Origin: SHXO01 sp964523885
GTDB taxonomy: Bacteria; Pseudomonadota; Gammaproteobacteria; Burkholderiales; SHXO01
Assembly (NCBI GenBank): GCA_964523885.1
Contig: CAZFYX010000018.1
Coordinates: 62,001 to 126,000 of the forward strand
Direction of reading: 5' to 3'
DNA length: 64,000 nt
Shown here: positions 51,031 to 59,454 of the stretch, piece after piece
How the letters are laid out: each line of letters starts with the position of its first letter
Position numbering within the stretch: position 1 is the first letter of the stretch
The notes under the pieces: generated by a model
What the model saw: only the letters and a program-made list of their open reading frames with translations
Database searches by the model: none
Told to the model about the DNA's origin: nothing
Program-made: the position numbers and the translations under genes

Positions 51031-52347
51031 TTACAGTGCCTTGACAAGCACCTGCGAGCGGCGCTGGTAGTTGTAGAGCGCCTGCTTCTGCTGCGGCAGG
51101 GTCGAGACGTCGCGCTGCTCGAACCCGCGCTCGATGAACCAGTGGCCGGCCCGCGTGGTCAGCACGAACAGCCGCTCCAGGCCGGCCTGGCGTGCCTTGC
51201 CCTCGATGTGGCGCAGGAGGCGGTCGCCCGCCCCGGCGTTGCGGTATTCCGGATGCACGGCGAGGCAGGCCAGCTCGGCTGCACGCTCGGAGGCGAACGG
51301 GTAGATCGCGGCGCAGCCTACGATCAGATTGTCGTGCTCGAGCAGCGTGAAGCGGCCGATCTCCATCTCCAGCAGCTCGCGCGAGCGCTTGACCAGCGTG
51401 CCGTCGGCCTCGAGCGGCTCGATCAGCCCGAGCAGGCCGCCCACGTCCTCGATCTTCGCTTCGCGCAGCCGCTCCAGCGGATCGCGCGCGACCATGGTGC
51501 CCACGCCATCGTGGGTGAACAGTTCGAGCAGCAGTGCGCCGTCGACATGGCGCGACAGCAGGTGGACGCGCGACACCGCCGCGCGGCAGGCCTTGGCCGC
51601 TGCGGGCAGGTACAGGCGCGCGTCCTCGGGCAGTTCGGCGCCGCCGCGCAGCGCGGCTTCCGCTTCGGACACCGTCAGCTCGCGCAGCAGCGCGCCGCCG
51701 GCATCCTGGATGCCGGCCTGCTCGGTGAGGAACACCAGCTTGTCCGCGCCCAGCGCGATGGCCGCCTCGGCGGCCACGTCTTCCATGGTCAGGTTGAAGA
51801 TCTCGCCGGTGGGGGAGTAGCCGAGCGGGGAGAGCAGCACCAGCTCGCCGCCGTCCAGGCGCTTGCGGATGGCATCCGCGTGGACCCGGCGCACCTCGCC
51901 GGTGTACTGCATGTCCACGCCGTCCATGATGCCGCGCGGCTGCGCGGTCACGAAGTTGCCGCCCGCCACCCGGATCTCGGCGTTGGCCATGGGCGAGTTG
52001 GGCAGCCCCATCGACAGCAGCGCCTCGATCTCGACCCGGAGCTGGCCGTTGGCCTGCTTGACACTGTCCATGGCCGCTTCGTCCGTCACCCGCACGCCGC
52101 CGACGAAGCGCGGCCGGGTGCCGCGCTGCGCCAGCTGGGCCTCGATCTGCGGCCTCGCGCCATGTACCAGCACCAGACGCACGCCCAGGCTGGCGAGCAG
52201 GTTGAGGTCGTGCGTGAGCCCGACGAACTTGCCGTCCGCCACCACCTCGCCACCGAACGCGATGACGAACGTGCGCCCGCGGAATGCGTGGATGTAGGGT
52301 GCCGCGGAGCGGAACCAATGGACGAACTGATCAGGCGGCAAGTGCAT
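51031..52347 (-). CDS. argA: N-acetylglutamate synthase (kinase-like plus GNAT)
   Basis: A 438-residue enzyme catalysing the first step of arginine synthesis. The N-terminal amino-acid-kinase-like domain (residues 25-280) carries FVIAFGGEVVADGKF and VLVHGARPQIEAQLAQRG and binds arginine as feedback inhibitor. The GNAT acetyltransferase domain in the last 140 residues shows LACLAVHPEYRNAGAGDRLLRHIE, the acetyl-CoA pyrophosphate loop, and LTTRAGHWFIERGF. Length and two-domain layout match the classical ArgA of gamma- and betaproteobacteria. It stands alone with its own upstream gap that holds a heptamer inverted repeat. Confidence 0.95.
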   Translation of the reverse strand: MHLPPDQFVHWFRSAAPYIHAFRGRTFVIAFGGEVVADGKFVGLTHDLNLLASLGVRLVLVHGARPQIEAQLAQRGTRPRFVGGVRVTDEAAMDSVKQANGQLRVEIEALLSMGLPNSPMANAEIRVAGGNFVTAQPRGIMDGVDMQYTGEVRRVHADAIRKRLDGGELVLLSPLGYSPTGEIFNLTMEDVAAEAAIALGADKLVFLTEQAGIQDAGGALLRELTVSEAEAALRGGAELPEDARLYLPAAAKACRAAVSRVHLLSRHVDGALLLELFTHDGVGTMVARDPLERLREAKIEDVGGLLGLIEPLEADGTLVKRSRELLEMEIGRFTLLEHDNLIVGCAAIYPFASERAAELACLAVHPEYRNAGAGDRLLRHIEGKARQAGLERLFVLTTRAGHWFIERGFEQRDVSTLPQQKQALYNYQRRSQVLVKAL

Positions 52348-52354
52348 AAGATGA

Positions 52355-52456
52355 AGGCTCTAGGCTCTAGGCGCCAGACGCCAGGCCGAAGAAGTGCGCC
52401 GCGGTTGCGGCGCAGCGCATTCTCTGGCGTCTAGTCCCTGGCGCCTAGGGCCTGGA
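52355..52456. repeat. Intergenic inverted repeat with AGGCYCT heptamer arms
   Basis: The left arm (52355-52387) consists of tandem heptamers AGGCTCT, AGGCTCT, AGGCGCC, AGACGCC and a partial AGGCC. The right arm (52423-52456) carries the reverse-complement words AGACGCC, AGGGACT, AGGCGCC and AGGCCCT. An inner GCGCCGC/GCGGCGC hairpin lies between. It fills the argA-SDR gap and ends 2 nt before the SDR stop. A sister copy is at 58314-58410. Confidence 0.8.
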
Positions 52457-52458
52457 GT

Positions 52459-53220
52459 TTATTTCGGTCCCATCCGGATCGCGCCATCCAGCCGGATGGT
52501 CTCGCCGTTGAGCATGACGTTCTCCGCGATGGACTTGACCAGCATCGCGTACTCCGCCGGCTTGCCCAGACGCGAGGGGAACGGCACCTGCTTGCCGAGC
52601 GAATCCTGCACTTCCTGCGGCATGCCCAGCAGCATGGGCGTCTCGAAGATGCCCGGCGCGATCGTCAGCACGCGGATGCCGCTGCGGGACAGGTCGCGAG
52701 CGATCGGCAGCGTCATGCCCACTACGCCGCCCTTCGAGGCGGAGTAGGCGGCCTGGCCGATCTGCCCGTCGTATGCCGCCACCGATGCCGTGTTCACGAT
52801 CACGCCGCGCTCGCCGGCGGCATTGGGCTGCTGCTTCGCCATGGCATCGGCAGCCAGCCGGATCATGTTGAAGGTGCCGATCAGGTTGATGTTGATCACC
52901 CGGGCGAACGAGGCCAGCGCGTGCGGACCGTCCTTGCCGATGGTCTTCTCGCCGATGGCGATGCCGGCGCAGTTGACCAGGCCCTGCAGACCGCCGAACT
53001 CCTTCAGTGCCCGCTCGACGCAGGCCTTGGCCTGGTCCTCGTTGGTCACGTCGGTGGGCTGCCACACGGCCTGCTTGCCGAGCTTTGCCGCGAGCGCCTC
53101 GCCGCCCTTGATGTCGGCGATGACGGCGTTGCCACCGTTGGCGACGATCATCTCGACGGTGGCCCCGCCAAGGCCCGAGGCGCCGCCGGTGACGATGAAG
53201 GTGCTGTTGCGGATGTCCAT
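52459..53220 (-). CDS. Short-chain dehydrogenase (3-hydroxyacyl-CoA dehydrogenase type 2-like)
   Basis: A 253-residue classical SDR. NAD-binding TGGASGLGGATVEMIVANGG (residues about 12-31), NCAGIA near residue 87, catalytic Ser/Tyr/Lys with VNTASVAAYDGQIGQAAYSASKGG, and a C-terminal PGIFETPMLLGMPQE. The pattern NxAS..YDGQxGQxAYSASK is that of type II 3-hydroxyacyl-CoA dehydrogenases (HSD17B10-like), acting in fatty or branched-acid oxidation. The start is the ATG at 53220. It has repeats at both flanks, so it is probably transcribed alone. Confidence 0.92.
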   Translation of the reverse strand: MDIRNSTFIVTGGASGLGGATVEMIVANGGNAVIADIKGGEALAAKLGKQAVWQPTDVTNEDQAKACVERALKEFGGLQGLVNCAGIAIGEKTIGKDGPHALASFARVININLIGTFNMIRLAADAMAKQQPNAAGERGVIVNTASVAAYDGQIGQAAYSASKGGVVGMTLPIARDLSRSGIRVLTIAPGIFETPMLLGMPQEVQDSLGKQVPFPSRLGKPAEYAMLVKSIAENVMLNGETIRLDGAIRMGPK

Positions 53221-53271
53221 GATGTGTCCTCTATCGGCTTGAATCGGTGGATTATAAGGGGAGCCGGAGTT

Positions 53272-53371
53272 CAGTGAATGCGGGAAGGGTGAAGGCTGAA
53301 GGGTGAACTGCACGGAGGCGCGTGCGTAGCGCGCCTCACCCTTCACCTTTCACGCATTCACGCCTTCACTT
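53272..53371. repeat. Intergenic inverted repeat with GTGAAGG-word arms (second copy)
   Basis: Left arm 53272-53307 reads as 7-nt words GTGAATG, CGGGAAG, GGTGAAG, GCTGAAG, GGTGAAC. The right arm 53337-53371 is the degenerate reverse complement with words ending in TTCAC. A 6-bp hairpin GGCGCG-N7-CGCGCC (53317-53335) lies in the centre. It stands between the SDR start and the rsmE stop. Confidence 0.75.
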
Positions 53372-53374
53372 GAT

Positions 53375-54127
53375 TCAAAAGTCGCCCCACAGCGCATGCA
53401 TGGCCGCCATGGCGGCCATCGCCGCCGTCTCCGTGCGCAGGATGCGCGGGCCGAGCTGCACGGGCTGGAACCCGCACGCCTGCGCGAGTTCCTGCTCCTC
53501 GGGCGCCAGGCCGCCCTCGGGTCCGATGAGCAGGGTGACCTGCCGGGGCGGCGGCAGATCGCGCAACCGGTCCGATGCGCCCGGGGTCAGCAGGATGCGG
53601 GTGTCCTCGCCCCTGCGGCCGATGCCGCCCAGCCAGTCGGGCAGCGACTCGATCGGCAGCACCTCGGGCACCCGGTTGCGGCCGCACTGCTCGCATGCCG
53701 CGGCGACGAGGTTCTGCCAGTGCTCCACCCGGCGGCTGGCACGCTCCTCGCGCAGCTTCACCACACTGCGGCGGGTCTCCAGCGGCTGGATCGCCGCGAC
53801 GCCCAGCTCGACCGCCTTCTGCACGGTGAGCTCCATGCGCTCGCGGCTGCTGATCCCCTGCGCGAGCAGCACGCGCAGCGGGGCCTCCACGTCGCGCACG
53901 TGACGTCCCCCGACCCGCACGGTCACGTCGGCCTTGTGCACGGAGGCGATCTGCGCCTCCCACTCGCCGCCATCGCCGTTGAAGACACAGACGGCATCAC
54001 CGGGGCCCAGCCGCAGCACGCGGGCCGCGTGGTGCGCCGCCTGGTCGGGCAGGGAGAGCAGGGCGCCGGGGGAGATGTTGCCGGGGCAGAACAGGCGCGG
54101 TGCGCGCGGGAGGGAGGGCGGTTCCAT
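53375..54127 (-). CDS. rsmE: 16S rRNA (uracil(1498)-N(3))-methyltransferase
   Basis: A 250-residue SPOUT-class methyltransferase that modifies U1498 of 16S rRNA. The N-terminal PUA-like part includes HHAARVLRLGPGDAVCVFNGDGGEW. The C-terminal trefoil knot is seen in TLLIGPEGGLAPEEQELAQACGFQPVQLGPRILRTETAAMAA. The start is the ATG at 54127. The gene is divergent from the thioredoxin-like gene and ends 3 nt from the repeat element. Confidence 0.95.
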   Translation of the reverse strand: MEPPSLPRAPRLFCPGNISPGALLSLPDQAAHHAARVLRLGPGDAVCVFNGDGGEWEAQIASVHKADVTVRVGGRHVRDVEAPLRVLLAQGISSRERMELTVQKAVELGVAAIQPLETRRSVVKLREERASRRVEHWQNLVAAACEQCGRNRVPEVLPIESLPDWLGGIGRRGEDTRILLTPGASDRLRDLPPPRQVTLLIGPEGGLAPEEQELAQACGFQPVQLGPRILRTETAAMAAMAAMHALWGDF

Positions 54128-54273
54128 GGTACGATTCTGCCACCCGCCCATCGCTGCGTCATGCAGCGTCGACCCGCTCACCGTCGCGGTCCGGCGTTGA
54201 CGCCACAGATGCGTTGAAGACGCTGCGCCGCGCACCGCCGGGCGTGAGCGCCACTGTCGCGAGGCACTAATCC

Positions 54274-54825
54274 ATGGCTGCGATACCTCCCGTCTGCGAG
54301 TTCGGACTCCCCGCCGTCGCCTTCGACCTGCCCGCCACCGATGGCCGGCGCTACCGCCTGGACGACGTGCGCGGCCCGAATGGACTGCTGGTCATGTTCA
54401 TCTGCAACCACTGCCCGTACGTGCAGGCGGTCATCGACCGTATCGTCCGCGACGCGACGGAGCTGCAGGCGCATGGCATCGGCTCGGTTGCAATCAGTGC
54501 CAACGACCCCCATGAATACCCTGAGGACTCGTTCGAGAACATGGCGCGCGTGGCACAGCAATTGCACTTCCCGTTCCCGTACCTCTACGACGAATCGCAG
54601 GACGTCGCCCGCGCCTACGGCGCGGTCTGCACGCCCGATTTCTTCGGCTACAACGCCGGCCTGGCGCTGCAGTACCGGGGCCGGCTGGACGCCTCGCGCA
54701 AGGCGCCGGAGCCTGGCGCCCGTCGCGAGCTGTTCGAGGCCATGGTGCAGGTGGCGCGGACCGGCGAGGGACCCAGGCAGCAGGTGGCGAGCATGGGCTG
54801 CTCGATCAAGTGGCGCCGGCCCTGA
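54274..54825 (+). CDS. Thioredoxin-like (AhpC/TSA-related) protein
   Basis: A 183-residue cytoplasmic protein of the thioredoxin fold. The active segment FICNHCPYVQAVIDRIVRD has CNHC, i.e. a CxxC-type pair in an atypical context, and VRGPNGLLVMFICNHCPYV precedes a cis-Pro region in GAVCTPDFFGYN. These features define the peroxiredoxin-like group often annotated as thioredoxin family protein. Substrate unknown; a thiol-reductase or peroxidase role is likely. No signal peptide. The next gene begins 11 bp after it (or overlaps it if a GTG start is used). Confidence 0.9.
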   Translation: MAAIPPVCEFGLPAVAFDLPATDGRRYRLDDVRGPNGLLVMFICNHCPYVQAVIDRIVRDATELQAHGIGSVAISANDPHEYPEDSFENMARVAQQLHFPFPYLYDESQDVARAYGAVCTPDFFGYNAGLALQYRGRLDASRKAPEPGARRELFEAMVQVARTGEGPRQQVASMGCSIKWRRP

Positions 54826-54836
54826 TCAACGACTGG

Positions 54837-55661
54837 ATGACGAACGACTTGGAAGCCTTGTTGGAAGTGGACAGCGACGTCCTCGAGCGCGTGACGCACA
54901 CGGTGCGCCAGGTCGCTGCCGAACAGATCATGCCGCGCTTCCTCAACGTGGCCCACCAGCGCAAGGCCGATGGCAGCGTCTTCACCGAGGCCGACCTGGC
55001 GGCACAGGAAGCGCTGGTGCACGGCCTGCGGCAGATCCGGGCGGTGCCGGTGATGGGCGAGGAGATGAGCGAGGCCCAGCAGAGCGAGCAGTGGCTCGCC
55101 GGTGACGCCGGGCTGTGGTGCGTCGACCCCATCGACGGCACCTCCAACTTCGTCAACGGCGTGCCGTATTTCGCCGTATCCGTGGCGCTGATGCAGGCCG
55201 GGCGCAGCGTGCTGGGCGTGGTCTACGACCCGGTGTCCGACGAGATGTTCTACGCCGGGCGCGGCCAGGGCGCGTTCCTCAACGGCGAGCGCCTCCCGCT
55301 GCGCCCGGGACGTACCCAGTTGCGCGGCGCGATCGCCGGGATCGACTTCAAGCGCCTGTCGCCGCAGCTGGCCTCCGCCCTGGTCGCCAGTGCGCCGTAC
55401 TCGTCGCAGCGCAACTTCGGCGCCGGGACGCTCGACTGGTGCTACGCCGCCTCCGGGCGCTTCGACGTCTACCTGCACGGCGGCCAGAAGCTGTGGGACT
55501 ACGCGGCCGGCTCGGTCATCCTGGAGGAGGCCGGCGGGCGCGCCTGCACCCTGCGCAACGACGACTTCTGGGCGGCCGACCTGTGGAACCGCTCCGTGAT
55601 CGCCTCCTGCAACCCGGTGCTGTTCGGGCACTGGCGCGACTGGATCCGCGCACACCTCTGA
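54837..55661 (+). CDS. Inositol monophosphatase-family phosphatase
   Basis: About 274 residues from the ATG at 54837, or 283 from a GTG at 54810 that would overlap the preceding gene. The Li-sensitive Mg-phosphatase motif is LWCVDPIDGTSNFVNGVPYF, with MGEEMSE as the upstream Glu-Glu ligand and the C-terminal GAGTLDWCYAASGRFDVYLHGGQKLWDYAAGSVILEEAGG as the second motif. Members act on inositol-phosphate, histidinol-phosphate or NADP-type substrates; the real one is not evident. It probably forms a pair with the thioredoxin-like gene. Confidence 0.9.
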   Translation: MTNDLEALLEVDSDVLERVTHTVRQVAAEQIMPRFLNVAHQRKADGSVFTEADLAAQEALVHGLRQIRAVPVMGEEMSEAQQSEQWLAGDAGLWCVDPIDGTSNFVNGVPYFAVSVALMQAGRSVLGVVYDPVSDEMFYAGRGQGAFLNGERLPLRPGRTQLRGAIAGIDFKRLSPQLASALVASAPYSSQRNFGAGTLDWCYAASGRFDVYLHGGQKLWDYAAGSVILEEAGGRACTLRNDDFWAADLWNRSVIASCNPVLFGHWRDWIRAHL

Positions 55662-55726
55662 TCCGGCGGGGGATTTGACCTTCCGCCCCGATGCGGTGCG
55701 GCAACCCCCTCTTTATCCAGCCTTTC

Positions 55727-55755
55727 TTGACCGCCTGCCGGGCAGCAGGTATCGT
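55727..55755 (+). promoter_or_regulatory. Sigma70-type promoter of ilvB operon
   Basis: TTGACC (55727-55732), 17-bp spacer, TATCGT (55750-55755). Transcription would start near 55762, giving a roughly 95-nt leader before ilvB. No leader peptide or attenuator was recognised in that leader. Confidence 0.6.
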
Positions 55756-55857
55756 GCGAGGTTCCCCTTGCAACCCGCAGGCTTGCCAGCGGCGGGAAAG
55801 CACCGGGTACCGAGACCCCACGAGGGGCCCGCATCGTATTTGGGAAGGATGAAAGCT

Positions 55858-57588
55858 ATGGAAATGGTCGTCCCTGGCGTGACGGCGCAGGTGGAGCTCA
55901 CTGGCGCTGAAATCACGGTCCGCTGCCTGCAGGAAGAGAAGATTCCCTTCGTATTCGGGTATCCAGGCGGGGCGATCCTCCCCATCTACGACGAGATGTT
56001 CAAGCAGGACAAGGTCAAGCACATCCTCGTCCGGCACGAACAGGCGGCGGTACACGGCGCGGAAGGCTACTCCCGCGCGACGGGGGCGGTTGGCGTGGTC
56101 ATGGTCACGTCGGGCCCCGGGCTGACCAACGCGGTCACCGGCATCGCCACCGCCTACATGGATTCGATCCCGCTGGTGATCATCAGCGGTCAGGTGCCCA
56201 CCCAGGCCATCGGCCAGGACGCCTTCCAGGAAGTCGACACCGTGGGCGTCACCCGGCCCTGCGTGAAGCACAACTTCCTGGTCAAGGACGTCGCCGACCT
56301 CGCGGTGACCATCAAGAAGGCGTTCTACATCGCCCGGACCGGCCGCCCCGGCCCGGTGCTGGTCGACATCCCGAAGGACGTGCAGAACGCCAAGACGCTG
56401 TTCCATTACCCGGACAGCGTGTCGATGCGCTCCTACAACCCGGTGGTCAAGGGCCACGCCGGGCAGATCAAGAAGGCCATCCAGCTGCTGCTGCAGGCCA
56501 AGCGGCCGATGATCTACACCGGCGGCGGCGTGATCCTGGCCGATGCCAGCGCCGACCTGACCGCCCTGGTGCACAACCTGGGCTATCCCTGTACCAATAC
56601 GCTGATGGGCCTGGGCGCCTATCCGGGCACCGACAAGCAGTTCGTCGGCATGCTGGGGATGCACGGCACGTACGAAGCCAACATGGCGATGCAGTACTGC
56701 GACGTGCTGCTGGCCGTGGGCGCGCGCTTCGACGACCGCGTCATCGGCAACCCCAAGCACTTCAACCAGGAGCAGCGCCAGATCATCCACATCGACATCG
56801 ACCCGTCGTCGATCTCGAAGCGGGTGAAGGTCGACGTGCCGATCGTGGGCGACGTGCGCGAGGTGCTGCAGGAGATGAACCGCCAGCTCGCGGCCGCGAA
56901 GGAGCGGCCCGATGCCGAGGCGATCAAGGCCTGGTGGAACCAGATCACGGAGTGGAAGGGCCGCGACTGCCTGCGCTATGACCGCAACGCCTCGATCATC
57001 AAGCCGCAGTTCGTGGTCGAGAAGCTCTACGAGGTCACCGGCGGCAACCTGATCCTGACCTCCGACGTCGGCCAGCACCAGATGTGGGCCGCGCAGTTCT
57101 ACAAGTTCGATCAGCCGCGCCGCTGGCTCAACTCGGGCGGCCTGGGAACGATGGGCGTCGGCCTGCCCTATGCGATGGGTGCCAAGCTCGCGCTGCCCGA
57201 GGCCGAGGTGGCCTGCATCACCGGCGAGGCGAGCATCCAGATGAACATCCAGGAGCTCTCCACCGCCAAGCAGTACCGGCTGCCGATCAAGATCGTCAAC
57301 CTGAACAACCGGTACATGGGCATGGTGCGGCAGTGGCAGGAGTTCTTCCACGGCAACCGCTACTCCGAGTCCTACATGGACGCGCTGCCCGACTTCACCA
57401 GGCTGGCGGAAGCCTACGGCCACGTCGGCATGCGCATCGAGAAGCCGGCGGACGTCGAGCCCGCGCTGCGCGAAGCCTTCAAGCGCAAGAACGACCTCGT
57501 GTTCCTGGACTTCATCACCGACCAGACCGAGAACGTGTTCCCGATGGTGCCCGGCGGCAAGGGCCTGTCGGAGATGATCCTGGTGTAG
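55858..57588 (+). CDS. ilvB: Acetolactate synthase large subunit
   Basis: ThDP- and FAD-dependent enzyme that makes acetolactate and acetohydroxybutyrate for branched-chain amino acids. It is 576 residues. The ThDP-activating Glu is E61 in VRHEQAAVHGAEGYSRATG, and the C-terminal ThDP/Mg site is around VACITGEASIQMNIQELSTAKQYRLPIKIVNLNNRYMGM. The start at 55858 (MEMVVPGV) has GGGAAGGA 8 nt upstream, better than the ATG three codons earlier. A promoter lies upstream. It leads ilvB-ilvH-ilvC. Confidence 0.96.
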   Translation: MEMVVPGVTAQVELTGAEITVRCLQEEKIPFVFGYPGGAILPIYDEMFKQDKVKHILVRHEQAAVHGAEGYSRATGAVGVVMVTSGPGLTNAVTGIATAYMDSIPLVIISGQVPTQAIGQDAFQEVDTVGVTRPCVKHNFLVKDVADLAVTIKKAFYIARTGRPGPVLVDIPKDVQNAKTLFHYPDSVSMRSYNPVVKGHAGQIKKAIQLLLQAKRPMIYTGGGVILADASADLTALVHNLGYPCTNTLMGLGAYPGTDKQFVGMLGMHGTYEANMAMQYCDVLLAVGARFDDRVIGNPKHFNQEQRQIIHIDIDPSSISKRVKVDVPIVGDVREVLQEMNRQLAAAKERPDAEAIKAWWNQITEWKGRDCLRYDRNASIIKPQFVVEKLYEVTGGNLILTSDVGQHQMWAAQFYKFDQPRRWLNSGGLGTMGVGLPYAMGAKLALPEAEVACITGEASIQMNIQELSTAKQYRLPIKIVNLNNRYMGMVRQWQEFFHGNRYSESYMDALPDFTRLAEAYGHVGMRIEKPADVEPALREAFKRKNDLVFLDFITDQTENVFPMVPGGKGLSEMILV

Positions 57589-57600
57589 CTACAGAATCTC

Positions 57601-57690
57601 CCCTCTCCCCTTTGCGGAAGAGGGGCGGGGGTGAGGGGTACGGCGGCATCGCCTGCCCCCCACCCCGACCCTCCCCCTCGAGGGGGAGGG
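57601..57690. repeat. GC-rich inverted-repeat element in the ilvB-ilvH gap
   Basis: The gap holds CCCCTC/GAGGGG words on the left, GGGGTGAGGGG in the middle, and at 57669-57690 a perfect 22-nt palindrome centred on CTCGAG with CCCTCCCCC arms. The layout is close to the core of the 59455-59603 element. There is no T-run after the hairpin, so it is unlikely to be a strong terminator inside the operon, but it may tune the ilvB to ilvH ratio. Confidence 0.7.
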
Positions 57691-57813
57691 CGCTTACGCG
57701 GCGGCGCGCGCTTCGGCTGCAATGCCCCACAAGGGCACTGCGGCGTGCCGGTCCTTCCCGGGGCCGGGCATCGTCAACCGTCATCGATCCACCCAGAAGA
57801 ACGAGCATGCAAC

Positions 57814-58305
57814 ATGCGACACATCATCTCTCTGCTGTTGGAGAACGAAGCGGGCGCGCTTTCGCGCGTGTCCGGCCTGTTCTCGGCGCGCGGCTACAAC
57901 ATCGAGTCGCTCACCGTCGCGCCCACTGAAGACCCCACGCTTTCCCGCATGACCATCGTCACCAGCGGCTCGGACGACGTCATCGAACAGATCACCAAGC
58001 AGCTCAACAAGCTGGTGGACGTCGTGAAGGTCGTGGACCTGTCCGACGGCGAGCACATCGAGCGCGAGATGATGCTCGTGAAGGTGCGTGCCGCGGGCAA
58101 GGACCGCGAGGAGATGAAGCGCATGGCGGACATCTTCCGCGGGCGCATCATCGACGTGACCGACAAGTCCTACACCATCGAGCTCACCGGCACCGGCACC
58201 AAGCTCGACGCGTTCCTGAACGGGCTGGAGCGCGGCAGCATCCTGGAAACGGTGAGAACCGGCGCTTCCGGCATCGGCCGGGGCGAGCGCGTCCTGAAGG
58301 TATAG
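57814..58305 (+). CDS. ilvH: Acetolactate synthase small (regulatory) subunit
   Basis: A 163-residue regulatory subunit with an N-terminal ACT domain (HIISLLLENEAGALSRVSGLFSARGYNIESL) that senses valine, and a C-terminal domain (RAAGKDREEMKRMADIFRGRIIDVTDKSYTIELTG). It activates the large subunit and gives feedback sensitivity. The ATG at 57814 gives the standard N terminus. It is separated from ilvB by 225 bp because of the repeat, which is longer than usual for this operon. Confidence 0.95.
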   Translation: MRHIISLLLENEAGALSRVSGLFSARGYNIESLTVAPTEDPTLSRMTIVTSGSDDVIEQITKQLNKLVDVVKVVDLSDGEHIEREMMLVKVRAAGKDREEMKRMADIFRGRIIDVTDKSYTIELTGTGTKLDAFLNGLERGSILETVRTGASGIGRGERVLKV

Positions 58306-58313
58306 AGGGATTC

Positions 58314-58410
58314 AGGCTCTAGGCTCTAGGCCCTAGACGCCAGAAGCAAGGCGCGGCGCAAGGCGCCGCATCAGTACCACCTGGCGTCTAGAGCCTAGGG
58401 CCTAGGGCCT
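58314..58410. repeat. Intergenic inverted repeat with AGGCYCT heptamer arms (second copy)
   Basis: Left arm 58314-58342 reads AGGCTCT, AGGCTCT, AGGCCCT, AGACGCCA. The right arm 58382-58410 is its reverse complement at 26 of 29 positions. A 39-nt loop carries a GGCGC/GCGCC-type inner structure. Same family as 52355-52456. It lies between ilvH and ilvC. Confidence 0.85.
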
Positions 58411-58431
58411 TTCAAAGCGAGGGAAACGAGA

Positions 58432-59448
58432 ATGAAGGTCTATTACGACAAGGACGCCGACCTCTCCCTGATCAAGGGCAAGACGGTCGCCATCATCGGT
58501 TACGGCTCGCAGGGCCATGCCCATGCGCTCAACCTGCACGAGTCCGGCGTGAAGGTCATCGTCGGCCTGCGCAAGAACGGCCCGTCATGGCCGAAGGCCG
58601 CCAATGCCGGCCTCACGGTCAAGGAGACCGGCGAGGCAGTGAAGGAAGCCGACTTCGTCATGATGCTCATGCCCGACGAGCACATCGCGGCGACCTACCG
58701 CAAGGACGTCGAGCCGAACATGAAGAAGGGCGCCACGCTCGCCTTCGCGCACGGCTTCAACGTGCACTTCGGCCAGGTCATCCCGCGCGAGGACATCGAC
58801 TGCGTCATGATCGCCCCGAAGGCACCGGGCCACACCGTGCGCCGCACCTACGTGGACGGCGGCGGCACGCCGTGCCTGATCGCGGTCGCGCAGGACAAGA
58901 GCGGCAAGGCGCGTGACCTCGCGCTGTCCTATGCGGCCGCCATCGGCGGCGCCCGCGCCGGCGTGATCGAGACCAACTTCCGCGAAGAGACCGAGACCGA
59001 CCTGTTCGGCGAGCAGGTGGTGCTGTGCGGCGGCACGACGGCCCTGGTCCAGGCCGGGTTCGAGGTGCTGGTCGAGGCCGGCTATGCGCCCGAGATGGCC
59101 TACTTCGAGTGCCTGCACGAGCTCAAGCTGATCGTCGACCTCATGTACGAGGGCGGCATCGCCAACATGCGCTACTCGATCTCCAACAACGCGGAGTACG
59201 GCGACTTCACCCGCGGCCCGCGCATCATCACCGAGGAGAGCAAGAACGAGATGCGCAGGATCCTCAAGGAGATCCAGACCGGCCAGTACGCGCAGGAATT
59301 CCTGCTCGAGAACCAGACCGGCGCGACCAAGCTGGGCGCCATGCGCCGCATCGGCCGCGAGCACCAGATCGAGGTGGTCGGCGAGAAGCTGCGCGCGATG
59401 ATGCCGTGGCTGAAGAAGGACCGGCTGGTGGATCGCTCGAAGAACTGA
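58432..59448 (+). CDS. ilvC: Ketol-acid reductoisomerase
   Basis: A 338-residue class I KARI converting acetolactate or acetohydroxybutyrate, with NADPH and Mg, to dihydroxy acids. The NADPH loop is VAIIGYGSQGHAHALNLHESG (residues 18-38). The Mg ligands lie in the helical domain near FREETETDLFGEQ and LHELKLIVDLMYEGG. The TTALVQAGFEVLVEAGY segment is also characteristic. It stands downstream of ilvH after a repeat element, and upstream of psd after another. Confidence 0.97.
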   Translation: MKVYYDKDADLSLIKGKTVAIIGYGSQGHAHALNLHESGVKVIVGLRKNGPSWPKAANAGLTVKETGEAVKEADFVMMLMPDEHIAATYRKDVEPNMKKGATLAFAHGFNVHFGQVIPREDIDCVMIAPKAPGHTVRRTYVDGGGTPCLIAVAQDKSGKARDLALSYAAAIGGARAGVIETNFREETETDLFGEQVVLCGGTTALVQAGFEVLVEAGYAPEMAYFECLHELKLIVDLMYEGGIANMRYSISNNAEYGDFTRGPRIITEESKNEMRRILKEIQTGQYAQEFLLENQTGATKLGAMRRIGREHQIEVVGEKLRAMMPWLKKDRLVDRSKN

Positions 59449-59454
59449 CCCTTC

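Noticed and set aside
57669..57690. Rho-independent terminator after ilvB
   Set aside because: The palindrome is strong but no T-run follows on either strand, and it lies inside an operon.
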